Shown piece after piece: positions 25,740-34,469 of a DNA stretch of 64,000 bases. The notes under the pieces are model-generated. The model was not told the origin of the DNA. It worked only from the letters and a program-made list of their open reading frames with translations, and searched no databases. This stretch comes from Halococcus qingdaonensis. Lineage in GTDB: Archaea > Halobacteriota > Halobacteria > Halobacteriales > Halococcaceae. The stretch covers positions 1,585,112 to 1,649,111 of the forward strand of contig NZ_CP101943.1 in the NCBI RefSeq assembly GCF_024508235.1, read 5' to 3'. Each line of letters starts with the position of its first letter. Position 1 is the first letter of the stretch. Position numbers and translations under genes: made by a program.

Positions 25740-27104
25740 ATGACAGAATCGAGTTCGGAAGGATTGGAACCGATCCCGGACGACGAGCGCTCGATGAGCC
25801 TCTCGCACTACATCCCGGTCTGGTGGGCGTCGTTCATCATCGTCCAGGGGTTCGCGACGGCGTTTTTCGCCGTCTACCCGCAGGGACCGCTGAACGTGGT
25901 GCAGGCCGCGGTCGCGATGGCCATCGGTGCGGTGACGTCGGCGGTCTTCTTCGTGCTCAACGGTCGCTGGGGCTACGACAAGGGGATCCCGTTCGTCGCC
26001 CAGGCCCGAGCTGCGTTCGGCACCCGTGGGGCGATCATCCCGAACGTCGTTCGCATGTTGCCGGCGGTCATCTGGCTCGGCATCGGCAACTGGATCGGTG
26101 CGCTGGCGATCCAGAGCATCACGCAGACGCTGTGGGGTGTCGGCAACCTCCGGCTCTACTTCGTGCTGTTCTTGCTGTTGAACATCGCCCTCGCGTGGGG
26201 CGGCATCAGTTCGATCAAGTGGTTCGACTCGATCGCCGCCGGCGTCATCATCGTGCTGCTCGCGTACACGCTGTTCACGGTCGTCTCGAAGCAGGGCATC
26301 TCGACGCAGTCGATCGAGTACGGCGGGACGTGGGGACTGCCCTTCCTCACGATCGTCGCGGCCCACGTCGGGACGGCGATGACGGGCGCGCTCAACGCGG
26401 CCGATCTCAGTCGCCATCTGGAGAAGAAACGTGGCTCCTGGAACCATATCTTGGGCCACCTGCTCGGGGTCGCCCCGGCGATGCTCTACATGGCGCTCGT
26501 GGGCGTCATCTTCGGCACGTCGATCACGACGAACACCCAGAACCCGGTGTTCGCCATCATGGACGTGGCTCCGAACCCGACCGTCGGCGTCGCGGTGATG
26601 GTGTTCGTCCTCGCCGCACAAACCTCCTCGAACCTGACGCTCAACCTCATCCCGACCGTCCACGTGCTTCAGGACGCCATCGGGACCACGTGGGAGCGCG
26701 GGCTCATCATCACGAGCGTGCTCTCGGTCGTGACCTTCCCGTGGGTGCTGTTCTCCTCGGAGGGCGGCATCTACTTCCTGATGATCAACGCCTACGCCGT
26801 CCCGCTGGGGCCGGTGCTCGGCGTGTTGCTGGCCGACTACTGGGTCTTCCGTTCGGGTAACGCCTCGATCCCGTCGCTCTACGACAAGAGCCGCGACTCG
26901 AAGTTCTGGTTCATCAGGGGGTTCTCGGTCACGGCGCTGGCGAGCGTGCTCGTCGGCTCGCTCGCGAGCATCGCGCTGCTCGATTTCTCCTGGATGGTCG
27001 GGCTCCCGGTCGGCTTCGCCACCTACGTCGTCCTCCGGAAGTTCGATCTCGACGAGCGCACCACCGAATATCTCTCGGAATCGCCAGCACCGACGGCCGA
27101 CTGA
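25740..27104 (+). CDS. NCS1-family nucleobase/allantoin permease
   Basis: 454 aa from ATG 25740; an earlier GTG at 25617 in frame would add a Phe/Ser-rich stretch without family character. About 12 membrane segments. Motifs: PVWWASFIIVQGFATAFF, FVAQARAAFGTRGA (helix 3 substrate region), MLPAVIWLGIGNWIG and AADLSRH, typical of cytosine/allantoin/hydantoin:cation symporters. Divergent from the allantoinase-like gene and followed by the AllC-like gene, so allantoin or a related ureide is the most likely cargo. Confidence 0.88.
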   Translation: MTESSSEGLEPIPDDERSMSLSHYIPVWWASFIIVQGFATAFFAVYPQGPLNVVQAAVAMAIGAVTSAVFFVLNGRWGYDKGIPFVAQARAAFGTRGAIIPNVVRMLPAVIWLGIGNWIGALAIQSITQTLWGVGNLRLYFVLFLLLNIALAWGGISSIKWFDSIAAGVIIVLLAYTLFTVVSKQGISTQSIEYGGTWGLPFLTIVAAHVGTAMTGALNAADLSRHLEKKRGSWNHILGHLLGVAPAMLYMALVGVIFGTSITTNTQNPVFAIMDVAPNPTVGVAVMVFVLAAQTSSNLTLNLIPTVHVLQDAIGTTWERGLIITSVLSVVTFPWVLFSSEGGIYFLMINAYAVPLGPVLGVLLADYWVFRSGNASIPSLYDKSRDSKFWFIRGFSVTALASVLVGSLASIALLDFSWMVGLPVGFATYVVLRKFDLDERTTEYLSESPAPTAD

Positions 27105-27223
27105 CCCACCGACAGCCCCGCTGATTCCCCCGTTTCCGACGCCGGCTTCGGCACGTTGCTCCGGCGAATCAGCGCGACAATCCACACATTCAAGCCGGAT
27201 CACGGTTTAGCGACACGCGAACC

Positions 27224-28501
27224 ATGAACGCAACAGCAGAGTCGTCCCGCTACGTCGACGAGGATCGACTGCGCGACGACATCGAGACGAACGGCGAGTA
27301 CGGCGCGATCTCGATCGGCGAAGGTCACGGACGGACGGTGCTGCCGGGAACGAAGGCGAACAAACAGGTACGCGAGTACTTCATCGAGCGACTGGAGGAC
27401 GCCGGCCTCGACGTCCGGACCGACTCGGTCGGCAACATCGCCGGTCGCTGGGTGCCCGACGGTGCCGACCCGGACGCGGCCGCGGTCGCCGCGGGGAGCC
27501 ATCTCGACTCGGTGCCCGAAGGCGGCATCTTCGACGGCGTGCTGGGCGTCTACAGCGCCCTCGAAGCCGTCCGTGCGCTCCAGGAGTCCGATGCCGATCT
27601 CGAACGGCCGGTCGAGGTCGTCTGCTTCACCGAAGAGGAGGGGACGCGCTTCTCGAACGGCGTTCTCGGCTCGGCGGTGGCGACCGGACAGCGATCGGTC
27701 GATGACGCGCTCGCGCTCGAAGATCACGACGGCATCTCGCTCGATGAGGCTCTAAACGAGATCGGTGCGAAGGGCTCCGGCCGGCTCGACGCGAGCGCGT
27801 GGGATTCCTGGCTCGAAGTCCACGTCGAGCAGAGCAAGCGGCTCGAAAACGCGAACGTTCCCGTGGGGATCGTCACCTCGATCACCGGGACGATCCGATG
27901 TTCGGTCGAGATCGATGGCGAGGCGAACCACGCAGGCTGTGCGGCGATGAAGGATCGGACGGACGCGCTCGCGGCGGCGAGCGAACTGGTTCTCGACGTC
28001 GAGCAGGCAACCGAGGACGTCGTCGCCGAGAAAGGCGACAGCGTCGTCGGCACGGTCGGCCAGCTCGATATCAGCCCGAACGCGGTCAACGTCGTTCCCG
28101 GACGCGCCGAACTGGGGATCGACATCCGTGACGTCGACTACGAATCGATGGAGACGATCGTCGGTGAGGTCGAGGCGAGCCTCGCACGCCTCGAAGCCGA
28201 ACGCGGTGTCGACACCACGTTCGAGCGTCCCTACGACATCGCGCCGATCGACATGAGCGATCGCTGTACGTCCGCACTCGACGAGGCAGCCGCCGAGAGC
28301 GGTGTTTCGACGATGGAACTCCACTCGGGTGCCGGCCACGACACGATGCACGTCGCGAAAGTCACCGACTCGGGGATGATCTTCGCTCCCTCGCGCGACG
28401 GCATCTCGCACAACCCGCTCGAATGGACCGACTGGGAGAGCTGTGCGACCGCGACCCGCGTGCTGACCGGCGGTATCGCCCGGCTCGCGCGGTCGGCCTG
28501 A
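27224..28501 (+). CDS. M20-family amidase, allantoate amidohydrolase-like
   Basis: 425 aa. Zn-dependent hydrolase of the allantoate amidohydrolase / N-carbamoyl-L-amino-acid hydrolase / beta-ureidopropionase group. Metal ligands: His93 (GSHLDSVPEGG), Asp104 (IFDGVLG), Glu138-139 (CFTEEEGTRF), the His of LEVHVEQ and the His in HSGAGHDTMH. GCAAMKDRTDALAAA is the lid/dimerisation region. In this context it probably splits allantoate, releasing CO2 and ammonia and leading to ureidoglycine/ureidoglycolate. The hydantoin/N-carbamoyl alternative is open. Confidence 0.88.
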   Translation: MNATAESSRYVDEDRLRDDIETNGEYGAISIGEGHGRTVLPGTKANKQVREYFIERLEDAGLDVRTDSVGNIAGRWVPDGADPDAAAVAAGSHLDSVPEGGIFDGVLGVYSALEAVRALQESDADLERPVEVVCFTEEEGTRFSNGVLGSAVATGQRSVDDALALEDHDGISLDEALNEIGAKGSGRLDASAWDSWLEVHVEQSKRLENANVPVGIVTSITGTIRCSVEIDGEANHAGCAAMKDRTDALAAASELVLDVEQATEDVVAEKGDSVVGTVGQLDISPNAVNVVPGRAELGIDIRDVDYESMETIVGEVEASLARLEAERGVDTTFERPYDIAPIDMSDRCTSALDEAAAESGVSTMELHSGAGHDTMHVAKVTDSGMIFAPSRDGISHNPLEWTDWESCATATRVLTGGIARLARSA

Positions 28502-28865
28502 CAGTTCGTCTCGACTTCTCCGTCCGAAACCACCAGCAAACAGCGGCGCGAGAACGGCTTACCGATCACTGACTCTCGGCGCTATCGGCCGCAACATCTG
28601 CTCGATGAGCGCCGTCACCGACGCCCCGTCGCCGCCGACGGCAAGGCCGATCTCGGACAGCCCGGTGCCGAGAACGGTCGGTCACCAGCGGGAAGCGACG
28701 ATCGTCCCCCCATCAGTTCGTAAGTCAGTGCCACACTGCGGTCCGAACGGTCGCCTCGTCGACGACCGGTGCCAATACGTATCCGTTATGCTACATGAGG
28801 TCGGACAGGATGCTACCGATCTTGCTCGTCGAAAAACACGAGTGTCGATGGATCGTCTCGCGGCT
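28502..28865. other. Gap with possible gene relic (28559-28681, minus)
   Basis: On the minus strand 28681-28559 reads TVLGTGLSEIGLAVGGDGAS and continues IEQMLRPIAPRVSDR to a TAA. It looks protein-like but is closed by TGA at 28684-28682 with no start codon, so it would be the tail of a lost gene. I cannot name the family. The rest of the gap holds nothing recognised. Confidence 0.25.
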
Positions 28866-29312
28866 CTACGCCACTTCGTGCTCGGCGACGTCGTCAAGCA
28901 CCTGCTCGGCGTGCTCGCCCGGCGAGACGTCCTCGTAGACAGCCTCGATATCGCCGTTCGGGCCGATGACGAAGGTGTTGCGGAGCGCGGTGCCGTCGCC
29001 GGCGGAGTCGTATTTCTCGGCGACGGTACCGTCCTCGTCGCTCAGCAGCGTGAACGGGAGCTCCTCGTCGTCGCGGAACGCCGCGAGATCCGCGACCGAA
29101 TCCATCGAGACGCCGAGCACCGGCACGTCGTGGCGCTCGAACTCGTCGAATGCGTCGCCGAAGTTGTTCGCCTCGATAGTGCAGCCCTCCGTCCCCGCCT
29201 TCGGGTAGAAGTAGAGGACGACGCGCTGGCCCTCGAACTCCGAGAGCGAAACCGACTCGCCGTCCTGATTCTGCAGACTGAACGCCGGTGCCGTCTGGCC
29301 TACCTGTGGCAT
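28866..29312 (-). CDS. Peroxiredoxin, Bcp/PrxQ type
   Basis: 148 aa thioredoxin-fold peroxidase. Typical opening GQTAPAFSLQNQDG; the peroxidatic Cys is in GTEGCTIEANNF at about residue 47 with YFYPKAGT before it; ALRNTFVIGPNGDI near 110 is the conserved Arg region. No second Cys is visible in the usual helix position, so it may work as a 1-Cys or partner-resolved enzyme. It reduces H2O2 and organic peroxides; uricase nearby is one source of H2O2. Confidence 0.9.
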   Translation of the reverse strand: MPQVGQTAPAFSLQNQDGESVSLSEFEGQRVVLYFYPKAGTEGCTIEANNFGDAFDEFERHDVPVLGVSMDSVADLAAFRDDEELPFTLLSDEDGTVAEKYDSAGDGTALRNTFVIGPNGDIEAVYEDVSPGEHAEQVLDDVAEHEVA

Positions 29313-29344
29313 GGCTCCGAATATCGGCGAGACGCTGATAATGC

Positions 29345-30562
29345 TTACGACGCGTCCTCGCTGCGTCCGGCGGCCGGCGTCGGCGACGAGTCGGCACGGT
29401 CAGTCGAGGACGAATCGGTGGCCTTCTCGGTCACGTGGAAATCGTCCGGCGGCGCGACCAGCCCGGCGGTGGCCCCGACCGAGTGGACGAGCGCGGCCAG
29501 GGGAACGAGCGCGACCAACGGGAGCGAGCGCAGCGTGAGTTGCTCGTAATGACGAAGACCGAGGACGAATCGGACGACCATCAGCAGGCCGAGCGTAAAC
29601 GAGACGATTTGGAGGAGCAGCCCATAGACGATTTGGAGGAGCAGCCCATAGACGAGATGGAGACCGCCCATGGCAGCGAACAGCGCGATGAACGGGACGA
29701 TCGGCGAGACCGCCCACGCGTATGATCGGTGCTTCGCCAGCAGTCGGTATCGCAGCGGGAGATTATTGGCTTCCTGGTGGTTGCCGGCGGCCCAGCGCCG
29801 GCGCTGCTGGAAGATCTCGCCGAGGCTCGGCGGTGCCTGATTGGCGAAACTGTCCGGGCTGAGCGCGTACGAGACGGCCGTGTTCCGGGCGGCCTGCCAG
29901 AGGAAGGCAGTGTCCTCGACGAGCGTCGGACGATCCCACGTGATCTCCTGTTCGAGCGAGTGTCGGACGGCGATCCCGCCGCCCCACGCGAACAGGGGAA
30001 TGCGGAGGCGGTGGAACGCCCGCTGTTCGATCTGTGCGCCCATCCGATAGACGTCCGCGAGGTAGGCGAGCCACGAGTTCGTCCGGCGAGGTCGTTCGGT
30101 GAACTGGACGACGTCCGCGTCGGGAAGCCCTCTGAACTCGCCGACGAGGCTGTCCTCGTCGAGATAGAGGACGTACTCCCGATCACACGACAGCGCCTGG
30201 CGGGCCCACTCGGTCGCACGGCTCTTCCGGACCGCCTCGCAGGAGAACGATTCGGGGACGACGTGGACCTCCGCGCCGTCGATCGCGATCGGCTCCTCGG
30301 CGATCACGTGTCGATCGGTGAGTGTGGACGGCAGCGAATCGACCGTTCGCTGGACGACGTCCTCGGCGTCGATCGTGAGGATGCGCACCTGCACGTCGTC
30401 CGGGCCGTGTTCAAGCGGCTGGTCGTCCGGCGGGCGCGTGAGGACGAGCACTTCGTACAGCCAGAACAGTCCCACGCCACAGAACAGCAGCGTGACTGTC
30501 CAGAGGACGGTCGAGACGGCGAACGCGAACCAGGGACTCATCGTGGCGGCCGATGGCGTCAC
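29345..30562 (-). CDS. Membrane glycosyltransferase, GT2-like
   Basis: 405 aa. One N-terminal membrane helix (about 10-40), a cytoplasmic GT-A domain with DED (LYLDEDS) as the DxD metal site, VEDTAFLW supplying the ED base and QQRRRW the acceptor-site motif of processive GT2 enzymes, then three or four C-terminal helices and a Ser/Thr/Asp-rich tail. The egghead-like architecture suggests transfer of a sugar to a lipid or extending a polymer. Helix two of the C-terminal group contains a recent in-frame duplication. Start could also be ATG 30541. Confidence 0.85.
   Translation of the reverse strand: MTPSAATMSPWFAFAVSTVLWTVTLLFCGVGLFWLYEVLVLTRPPDDQPLEHGPDDVQVRILTIDAEDVVQRTVDSLPSTLTDRHVIAEEPIAIDGAEVHVVPESFSCEAVRKSRATEWARQALSCDREYVLYLDEDSLVGEFRGLPDADVVQFTERPRRTNSWLAYLADVYRMGAQIEQRAFHRLRIPLFAWGGGIAVRHSLEQEITWDRPTLVEDTAFLWQAARNTAVSYALSPDSFANQAPPSLGEIFQQRRRWAAGNHQEANNLPLRYRLLAKHRSYAWAVSPIVPFIALFAAMGGLHLVYGLLLQIVYGLLLQIVSFTLGLLMVVRFVLGLRHYEQLTLRSLPLVALVPLAALVHSVGATAGLVAPPDDFHVTEKATDSSSTDRADSSPTPAAGRSEDAS
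29604..29651. repeat. 24-bp perfect tandem duplication in the glycosyltransferase gene
   Basis: Two identical 24-bp units, 29604-29627 and 29628-29651, encoding YGLLLQIV twice within a membrane helix. The frame is kept and the helix is lengthened by eight residues, about two turns. Confidence 0.9.
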
Positions 30563-30712
30563 GCGTCATGAAGCCCGTGATCGACCGGCTCACCGCTACT
30601 GATGATCACTCATGCCGAGTGAGAACAGTGTTGTCGATCCGATCGCCGAACCGCTATCCGCGCGACGCGCGGACCGATGGATTTTACTGACTGGCTGCGA
30701 GCGTGCAACGTA

Positions 30713-31606
30713 ATGGCCGAAACAATCGGTTTCGTCGGTCTGGGTATCATGGGGCTCCCGATGTCGAAGAACCTCGTCGACGCGGACTACGACGTCGTGG
30801 GCCACAACCGCTCGCAGGAGCCGGTCGACGAACTCGTCGACTACGGCGGCGAGGCTGCCGACTCCCCCCAAGCGGTCGCCGAGCAGGTCGACATCGTGAT
30901 CACCTGCCTTCCGGACTCGCCGGTCGTCGAGTCGATCGTCCGCGACGACGACGGCATCCTCGCCGGGCTGAGCGAAGGGATGACCGTGATCGACATGTCG
31001 ACGATCTCGCCGACCGTCACCGAGGAGCTCGCCGCGGCAATCGAGGACGCTGGCGCGGAGATGCTCGACGCGCCGATCAGCGGCGGCGAGGAGGGTGCCA
31101 TCGACGGCACGCTCTCGATCATGGTCGGCGGCGACGAGGACGTCTTCGACGCCAACGAGGAACTGCTCGCGGCGATGGGCGAGACCGTCACCCACTGCGG
31201 GCCGAGCGGGGCCGGACAGACGACGAAGGCCTGCAACCAGATCGTCGTCGCCGCCCAGATGGTCGGCGTGAGCGAGGCGCTCGTTTTCGCCCAGAAAGCC
31301 GGTGCGGATCTCGACGCGGTCGTCGAGGCGATCAGCGGCGGTGCGGCGGGCTGCTGGACGCTCGACAACCGCGCACCGTCGATGATCGAGGGGGACTTCG
31401 ATCCGGGCTTCTTCGCCTCCTATCAGTACAAGGATCTCCGCATCGCGACCGACGCCGGCGAGGCCTTCGGCGCGCCGATGCCCCAGACCGAGATCGCCCA
31501 CGAACTCTACAAATCGATGGAGACGACCGGTCGGGGCGACGACGACAACTCCGGCGTGATGCAGATCATCGAGGACCTGGCGGGCGAAGAAGCGCGCGTC
31601 GACTGA
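30713..31606 (+). CDS. 3-hydroxyacid dehydrogenase, tartronate-semialdehyde-reductase-like
   Basis: 297 aa from ATG 30713, with TTTTAC about 28 nt upstream (leaderless). Beta-hydroxyacid dehydrogenase family: NAD(P)-binding GFVGLGIMGLPMSKNL at residues 6-21, substrate motif DAPISGGEEGA near 120, and GPSGAGQTTKACNQI with catalytic Lys near 170. Family members include 2-hydroxy-3-oxopropionate reductase (GarR/GlxR) and 3-hydroxyisobutyrate dehydrogenase. The glycerate kinase and glyoxylate-producing genes in the window favour tartronate semialdehyde to glycerate. Confidence 0.83.
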   Translation: MAETIGFVGLGIMGLPMSKNLVDADYDVVGHNRSQEPVDELVDYGGEAADSPQAVAEQVDIVITCLPDSPVVESIVRDDDGILAGLSEGMTVIDMSTISPTVTEELAAAIEDAGAEMLDAPISGGEEGAIDGTLSIMVGGDEDVFDANEELLAAMGETVTHCGPSGAGQTTKACNQIVVAAQMVGVSEALVFAQKAGADLDAVVEAISGGAAGCWTLDNRAPSMIEGDFDPGFFASYQYKDLRIATDAGEAFGAPMPQTEIAHELYKSMETTGRGDDDNSGVMQIIEDLAGEEARVD

Positions 31607-31711
31607 GCGACGAGAGGAAAGATAGCTCGTTTTTGATTTGGCAGTGATTCGACCGAAAGTCGATGCGACGACCAGTGGAGTCGCCGGTCGGTTTTGAAGG
31701 CCGAAAGCGGT

Positions 31712-33466
31712 CTATCGCGTACTGGTGATGTCCCCTTCGTAGACGACGCCGCGCTCGGCATCGAGCGTCACCGTCACGTCCTCCGAGAGATCGCCGAGAT
31801 CGACCCCGCCGATCATCGGGATGCCGAGCTCGCGGGCGACGATCGCCGGATAGCCCGTGACGCCCTTGTGCCCGCTGATGATACCGGCGAGCGACGAGGG
31901 ATCGCCGGTGAACTCGTCATCGAAGTCGGTCGGTAGCGTCAGCACGCTGCCGTCGGGGACCGACGTGAGATCTCCGTGCTCCGCGTGGTGGAGCGGTCCG
32001 GTGGCGACGCCCTCGACGATCGAGCGTCCGGAGGCGACGATGTCGGCGGCGACGTGGATCTTGAGCATGTTCGTCGTGTTCGCCTCCTCGAGATCGGTCA
32101 TCAGCCCGGCGAGAACGACCACGCTGTCGCCGCTGGCGACGACACCGGCGTCGACCGCCGTCTGGACGGCGTTCTGCACCACGACGTCCGTGCTCTTCTC
32201 GCGCTCGGTGAGCGGCGCGAACTGGGGAACGACCCCCGCCGAGAGCGCGAGATGGCGACAGACCTGCCGCGACGGGGTCACGGCGATCACCGGCACGTCG
32301 GGGCGGTATTTGGCTGCTTTGAGCGCCGTGTATCCCGATTCGGTCGCCGCGACGATCGCCGCCGCGTCGATATCGCGGGCGAGATAGCGCGCGGAGCGGG
32401 CGAGCACGTCCGTTCTGGCGCTGCCGGGTTTCGGCACGGTCTGTTCGTTGCGCTCGGCGTACTCCTCGCTGGCTTCGACCTCGCCGACGATCGTCGACAT
32501 CGCGTCGACGACGCGTGCCGGATGGTCGCCGACGGCCGTCTCGCCCGAGAGCATGACCGCGTCGGTACCGTCGAGCACCGCGTTCGCCACGTCGGTGGCC
32601 TCGGCGCGCGTCGGTCTGCGTGCATGGGTCATCGAATCCAACATCTCGGTCGCCGTGATCACCGGGACGCCCGCCGCACGACATTTCTGGATGATCCGCT
32701 TCTGGATCAGGGGTACCTCCTCCATCGGACACTCGACGCCGAGATCGCCCCGGGCAACCATCACGCCGTAGGTCGATTCGATGATGCCGTCGAGATGCTC
32801 GACCGCGCCGGCGCGCTCGATCTTGGCGACGACGGGCACGTCCGCACCCTGATTCTCCAGAGCCTCGTTGACCGCGTAGATGTCCTCGGCGTCACGGACG
32901 AAACTCGCCGCGACGAAATCCACGTCGTAGTCGGCCGCCAGCGTCAGTTCCTGGCGATCCTGCTCGGTGACGGATTCGAGATCGAGATCGACGCCCGGCA
33001 CGTTGACCCCCTTCTGTCCGCCGAGAGTTCCGCCGCTCTCGACGTCGACGACGACGGTCTCGCCCTCGACGCGGCTGACGACCGTCTCGATGCGGCCGTC
33101 GTCGAGCAGTACGCGATCGCCGGGGCTCACGGCACCGATGCTGGTCGAGACGCCGACCGCCTCGGGAGTCGCGGTCTCGCCCTCCGAGAGGCGGACCTCG
33201 GTGCCGGTTTCGAGTTCGATCGGTTCGTCGAGCGGCGCGGTGCGGATCTCCGGGCCGGGCAGGTCGAGCATGACCGCAACCGACCGGCCGACGGCAGAGC
33301 TCGCTGCGCGCACCGTCTCGATGAGGTCGGCGCGGTTCTCGGTGGTGCCGTGGCTCGCGTTGAGCCGCGCGACCGACATCCCGTTCTCGATGAGTCGTTC
33401 GATCGTCGGCTGCTCGGCGGTCGCCGGCCCGAGCGTACAGACGATCTTCGTGTTTCTCGTTGGCAT
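31712..33466 (-). CDS. pyk: Pyruvate kinase with C-terminal swivelling domain
   Basis: 584 aa. Converts phosphoenolpyruvate and ADP to pyruvate and ATP. Motifs: IVCTLGPAT at the N-terminus, LNASHG, catalytic Lys in VVAKIERAGAVEHLDGI, metal/phosphate MVARGDLGVE and ITATEMLDSM. After the C domain (to about 480) there is an extra PEP-utiliser-type mobile domain (about 490-584) as in Bacillus enzymes, but the usual SHAA phospho-His motif reads TGYPAIVARELGIP, so the His is absent. Convergent with the reductase gene at 30713. Confidence 0.95.
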   Translation of the reverse strand: MPTRNTKIVCTLGPATAEQPTIERLIENGMSVARLNASHGTTENRADLIETVRAASSAVGRSVAVMLDLPGPEIRTAPLDEPIELETGTEVRLSEGETATPEAVGVSTSIGAVSPGDRVLLDDGRIETVVSRVEGETVVVDVESGGTLGGQKGVNVPGVDLDLESVTEQDRQELTLAADYDVDFVAASFVRDAEDIYAVNEALENQGADVPVVAKIERAGAVEHLDGIIESTYGVMVARGDLGVECPMEEVPLIQKRIIQKCRAAGVPVITATEMLDSMTHARRPTRAEATDVANAVLDGTDAVMLSGETAVGDHPARVVDAMSTIVGEVEASEEYAERNEQTVPKPGSARTDVLARSARYLARDIDAAAIVAATESGYTALKAAKYRPDVPVIAVTPSRQVCRHLALSAGVVPQFAPLTEREKSTDVVVQNAVQTAVDAGVVASGDSVVVLAGLMTDLEEANTTNMLKIHVAADIVASGRSIVEGVATGPLHHAEHGDLTSVPDGSVLTLPTDFDDEFTGDPSSLAGIISGHKGVTGYPAIVARELGIPMIGGVDLGDLSEDVTVTLDAERGVVYEGDITSTR

Positions 33467-33518
33467 ACTCTACCGGCAGCTATCGGCGCGGACATAAAAG
33501 AACTGTCGACGGCGGGCG

Positions 33519-34466
33519 CTACTTGTGGGCGTCGAGGAGGTCGTAACTGCGCTCCCAGTCTGCCTCCGCGTCGAAGTAGCGCTCGGCCAGCGGCTCCTCG
33601 GACATCTCACCCGTCGAGCGCTTCTCCTCACCGTACGACCGGCGCTCCTCGTCGATGTAGAACCGACCGGTGAGCACCTCGCCCTCGTAGAGTTTGTCCT
33701 CGGTCTCGTGCATCATCTCGGCTGCTTCCTGACGGTCGTGCACGTCGAAGTCGAACTCCTCGGAGTCCTGAACGTCCGTGTAGGGGACGTACTGTTTGGC
33801 GTCCTTGTTCCAGGTCGGACACTGCGTCAGGAAGTCCACGTGGGCGAACCCGTCGTGTTCGATCGCTTCGGTCAGGATCTCCGTCGCCTGCCGCGGGTTC
33901 ACCGCCGCCGTCCGGGCGATGTAGGAGGCCCCCGACGTCAGCGCCAGCGATAGTGGTCGAATAGGATCTTTCGCCGAGCCGTGGGGCTGGGTCTTCGACT
34001 CGTGACCCTTCGGGCTCGTCGGGGAGGTCTGGCCCTTCGTCAGCCCGAAGATCTCGTTGTTGAACACGATGTAGGTCATGTCGTGGTTCTCGCGGGCGGT
34101 GTGCATGAAGTGGTTGCCGCCGATGCCGTACCCATCGCCGTCGCCACCCGCCGCGATTACCTCTAATCCTGGGTTCGCGAGTTTCGCCGCGCGGGCGATC
34201 GGCAGCGACCGCCCGTGGATCGAGTGCATCCCGTACGACTCGAAGTAGCTGTTCAGTTTGCCCGAACAGCCGATGCCGGTGACGAGAAGCGTCTCGTCGG
34301 GCGTGCGCCCGACTTCGGGCATCGCACCTTTGAGCGCCTTCAGGACACTGAAGTCTCCACAGCCCGGACACCACGTCGCCTGCGGTTCGATCCCCGGCGT
34401 GAACGCCTCCCGATCGATCTCCTCGCCCTGTGCCGCCTGTCCGATCGCACTGAATGATTTGCTCAT
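33519..34466 (-). CDS. porB: Pyruvate:ferredoxin oxidoreductase, beta subunit
   Basis: 315 aa. ThDP and 4Fe-4S binding subunit: CPGCGD (Cys33, Cys36), TGIGCSGKLNSYF, and the ThDP diphosphate motif GGDGDGYGIGGNH followed by FNNEIFGLTKGQ. Together with the alpha subunit it decarboxylates pyruvate to acetyl-CoA and reduces ferredoxin. The lengths (315/631) match the two-subunit halobacterial pyruvate enzyme as I recall it; the 2-oxoglutarate enzyme is somewhat shorter. Starts 3 bp after the porA stop, an operon pair. Confidence 0.88.
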   Translation of the reverse strand: MSKSFSAIGQAAQGEEIDREAFTPGIEPQATWCPGCGDFSVLKALKGAMPEVGRTPDETLLVTGIGCSGKLNSYFESYGMHSIHGRSLPIARAAKLANPGLEVIAAGGDGDGYGIGGNHFMHTARENHDMTYIVFNNEIFGLTKGQTSPTSPKGHESKTQPHGSAKDPIRPLSLALTSGASYIARTAAVNPRQATEILTEAIEHDGFAHVDFLTQCPTWNKDAKQYVPYTDVQDSEEFDFDVHDRQEAAEMMHETEDKLYEGEVLTGRFYIDEERRSYGEEKRSTGEMSEEPLAERYFDAEADWERSYDLLDAHK

Positions 34467-34469
34467 GTC

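Noticed and set aside
25644-27203. 519-codon minus-strand frame opposite the NCS1 permease
   Set aside because: Low-complexity Arg/Asp/Glu/His shadow of a membrane protein gene.
32000-33673. 565-codon plus-strand frame opposite pyruvate kinase
   Set aside because: No family features; the minus-strand frame is unmistakably pyruvate kinase.
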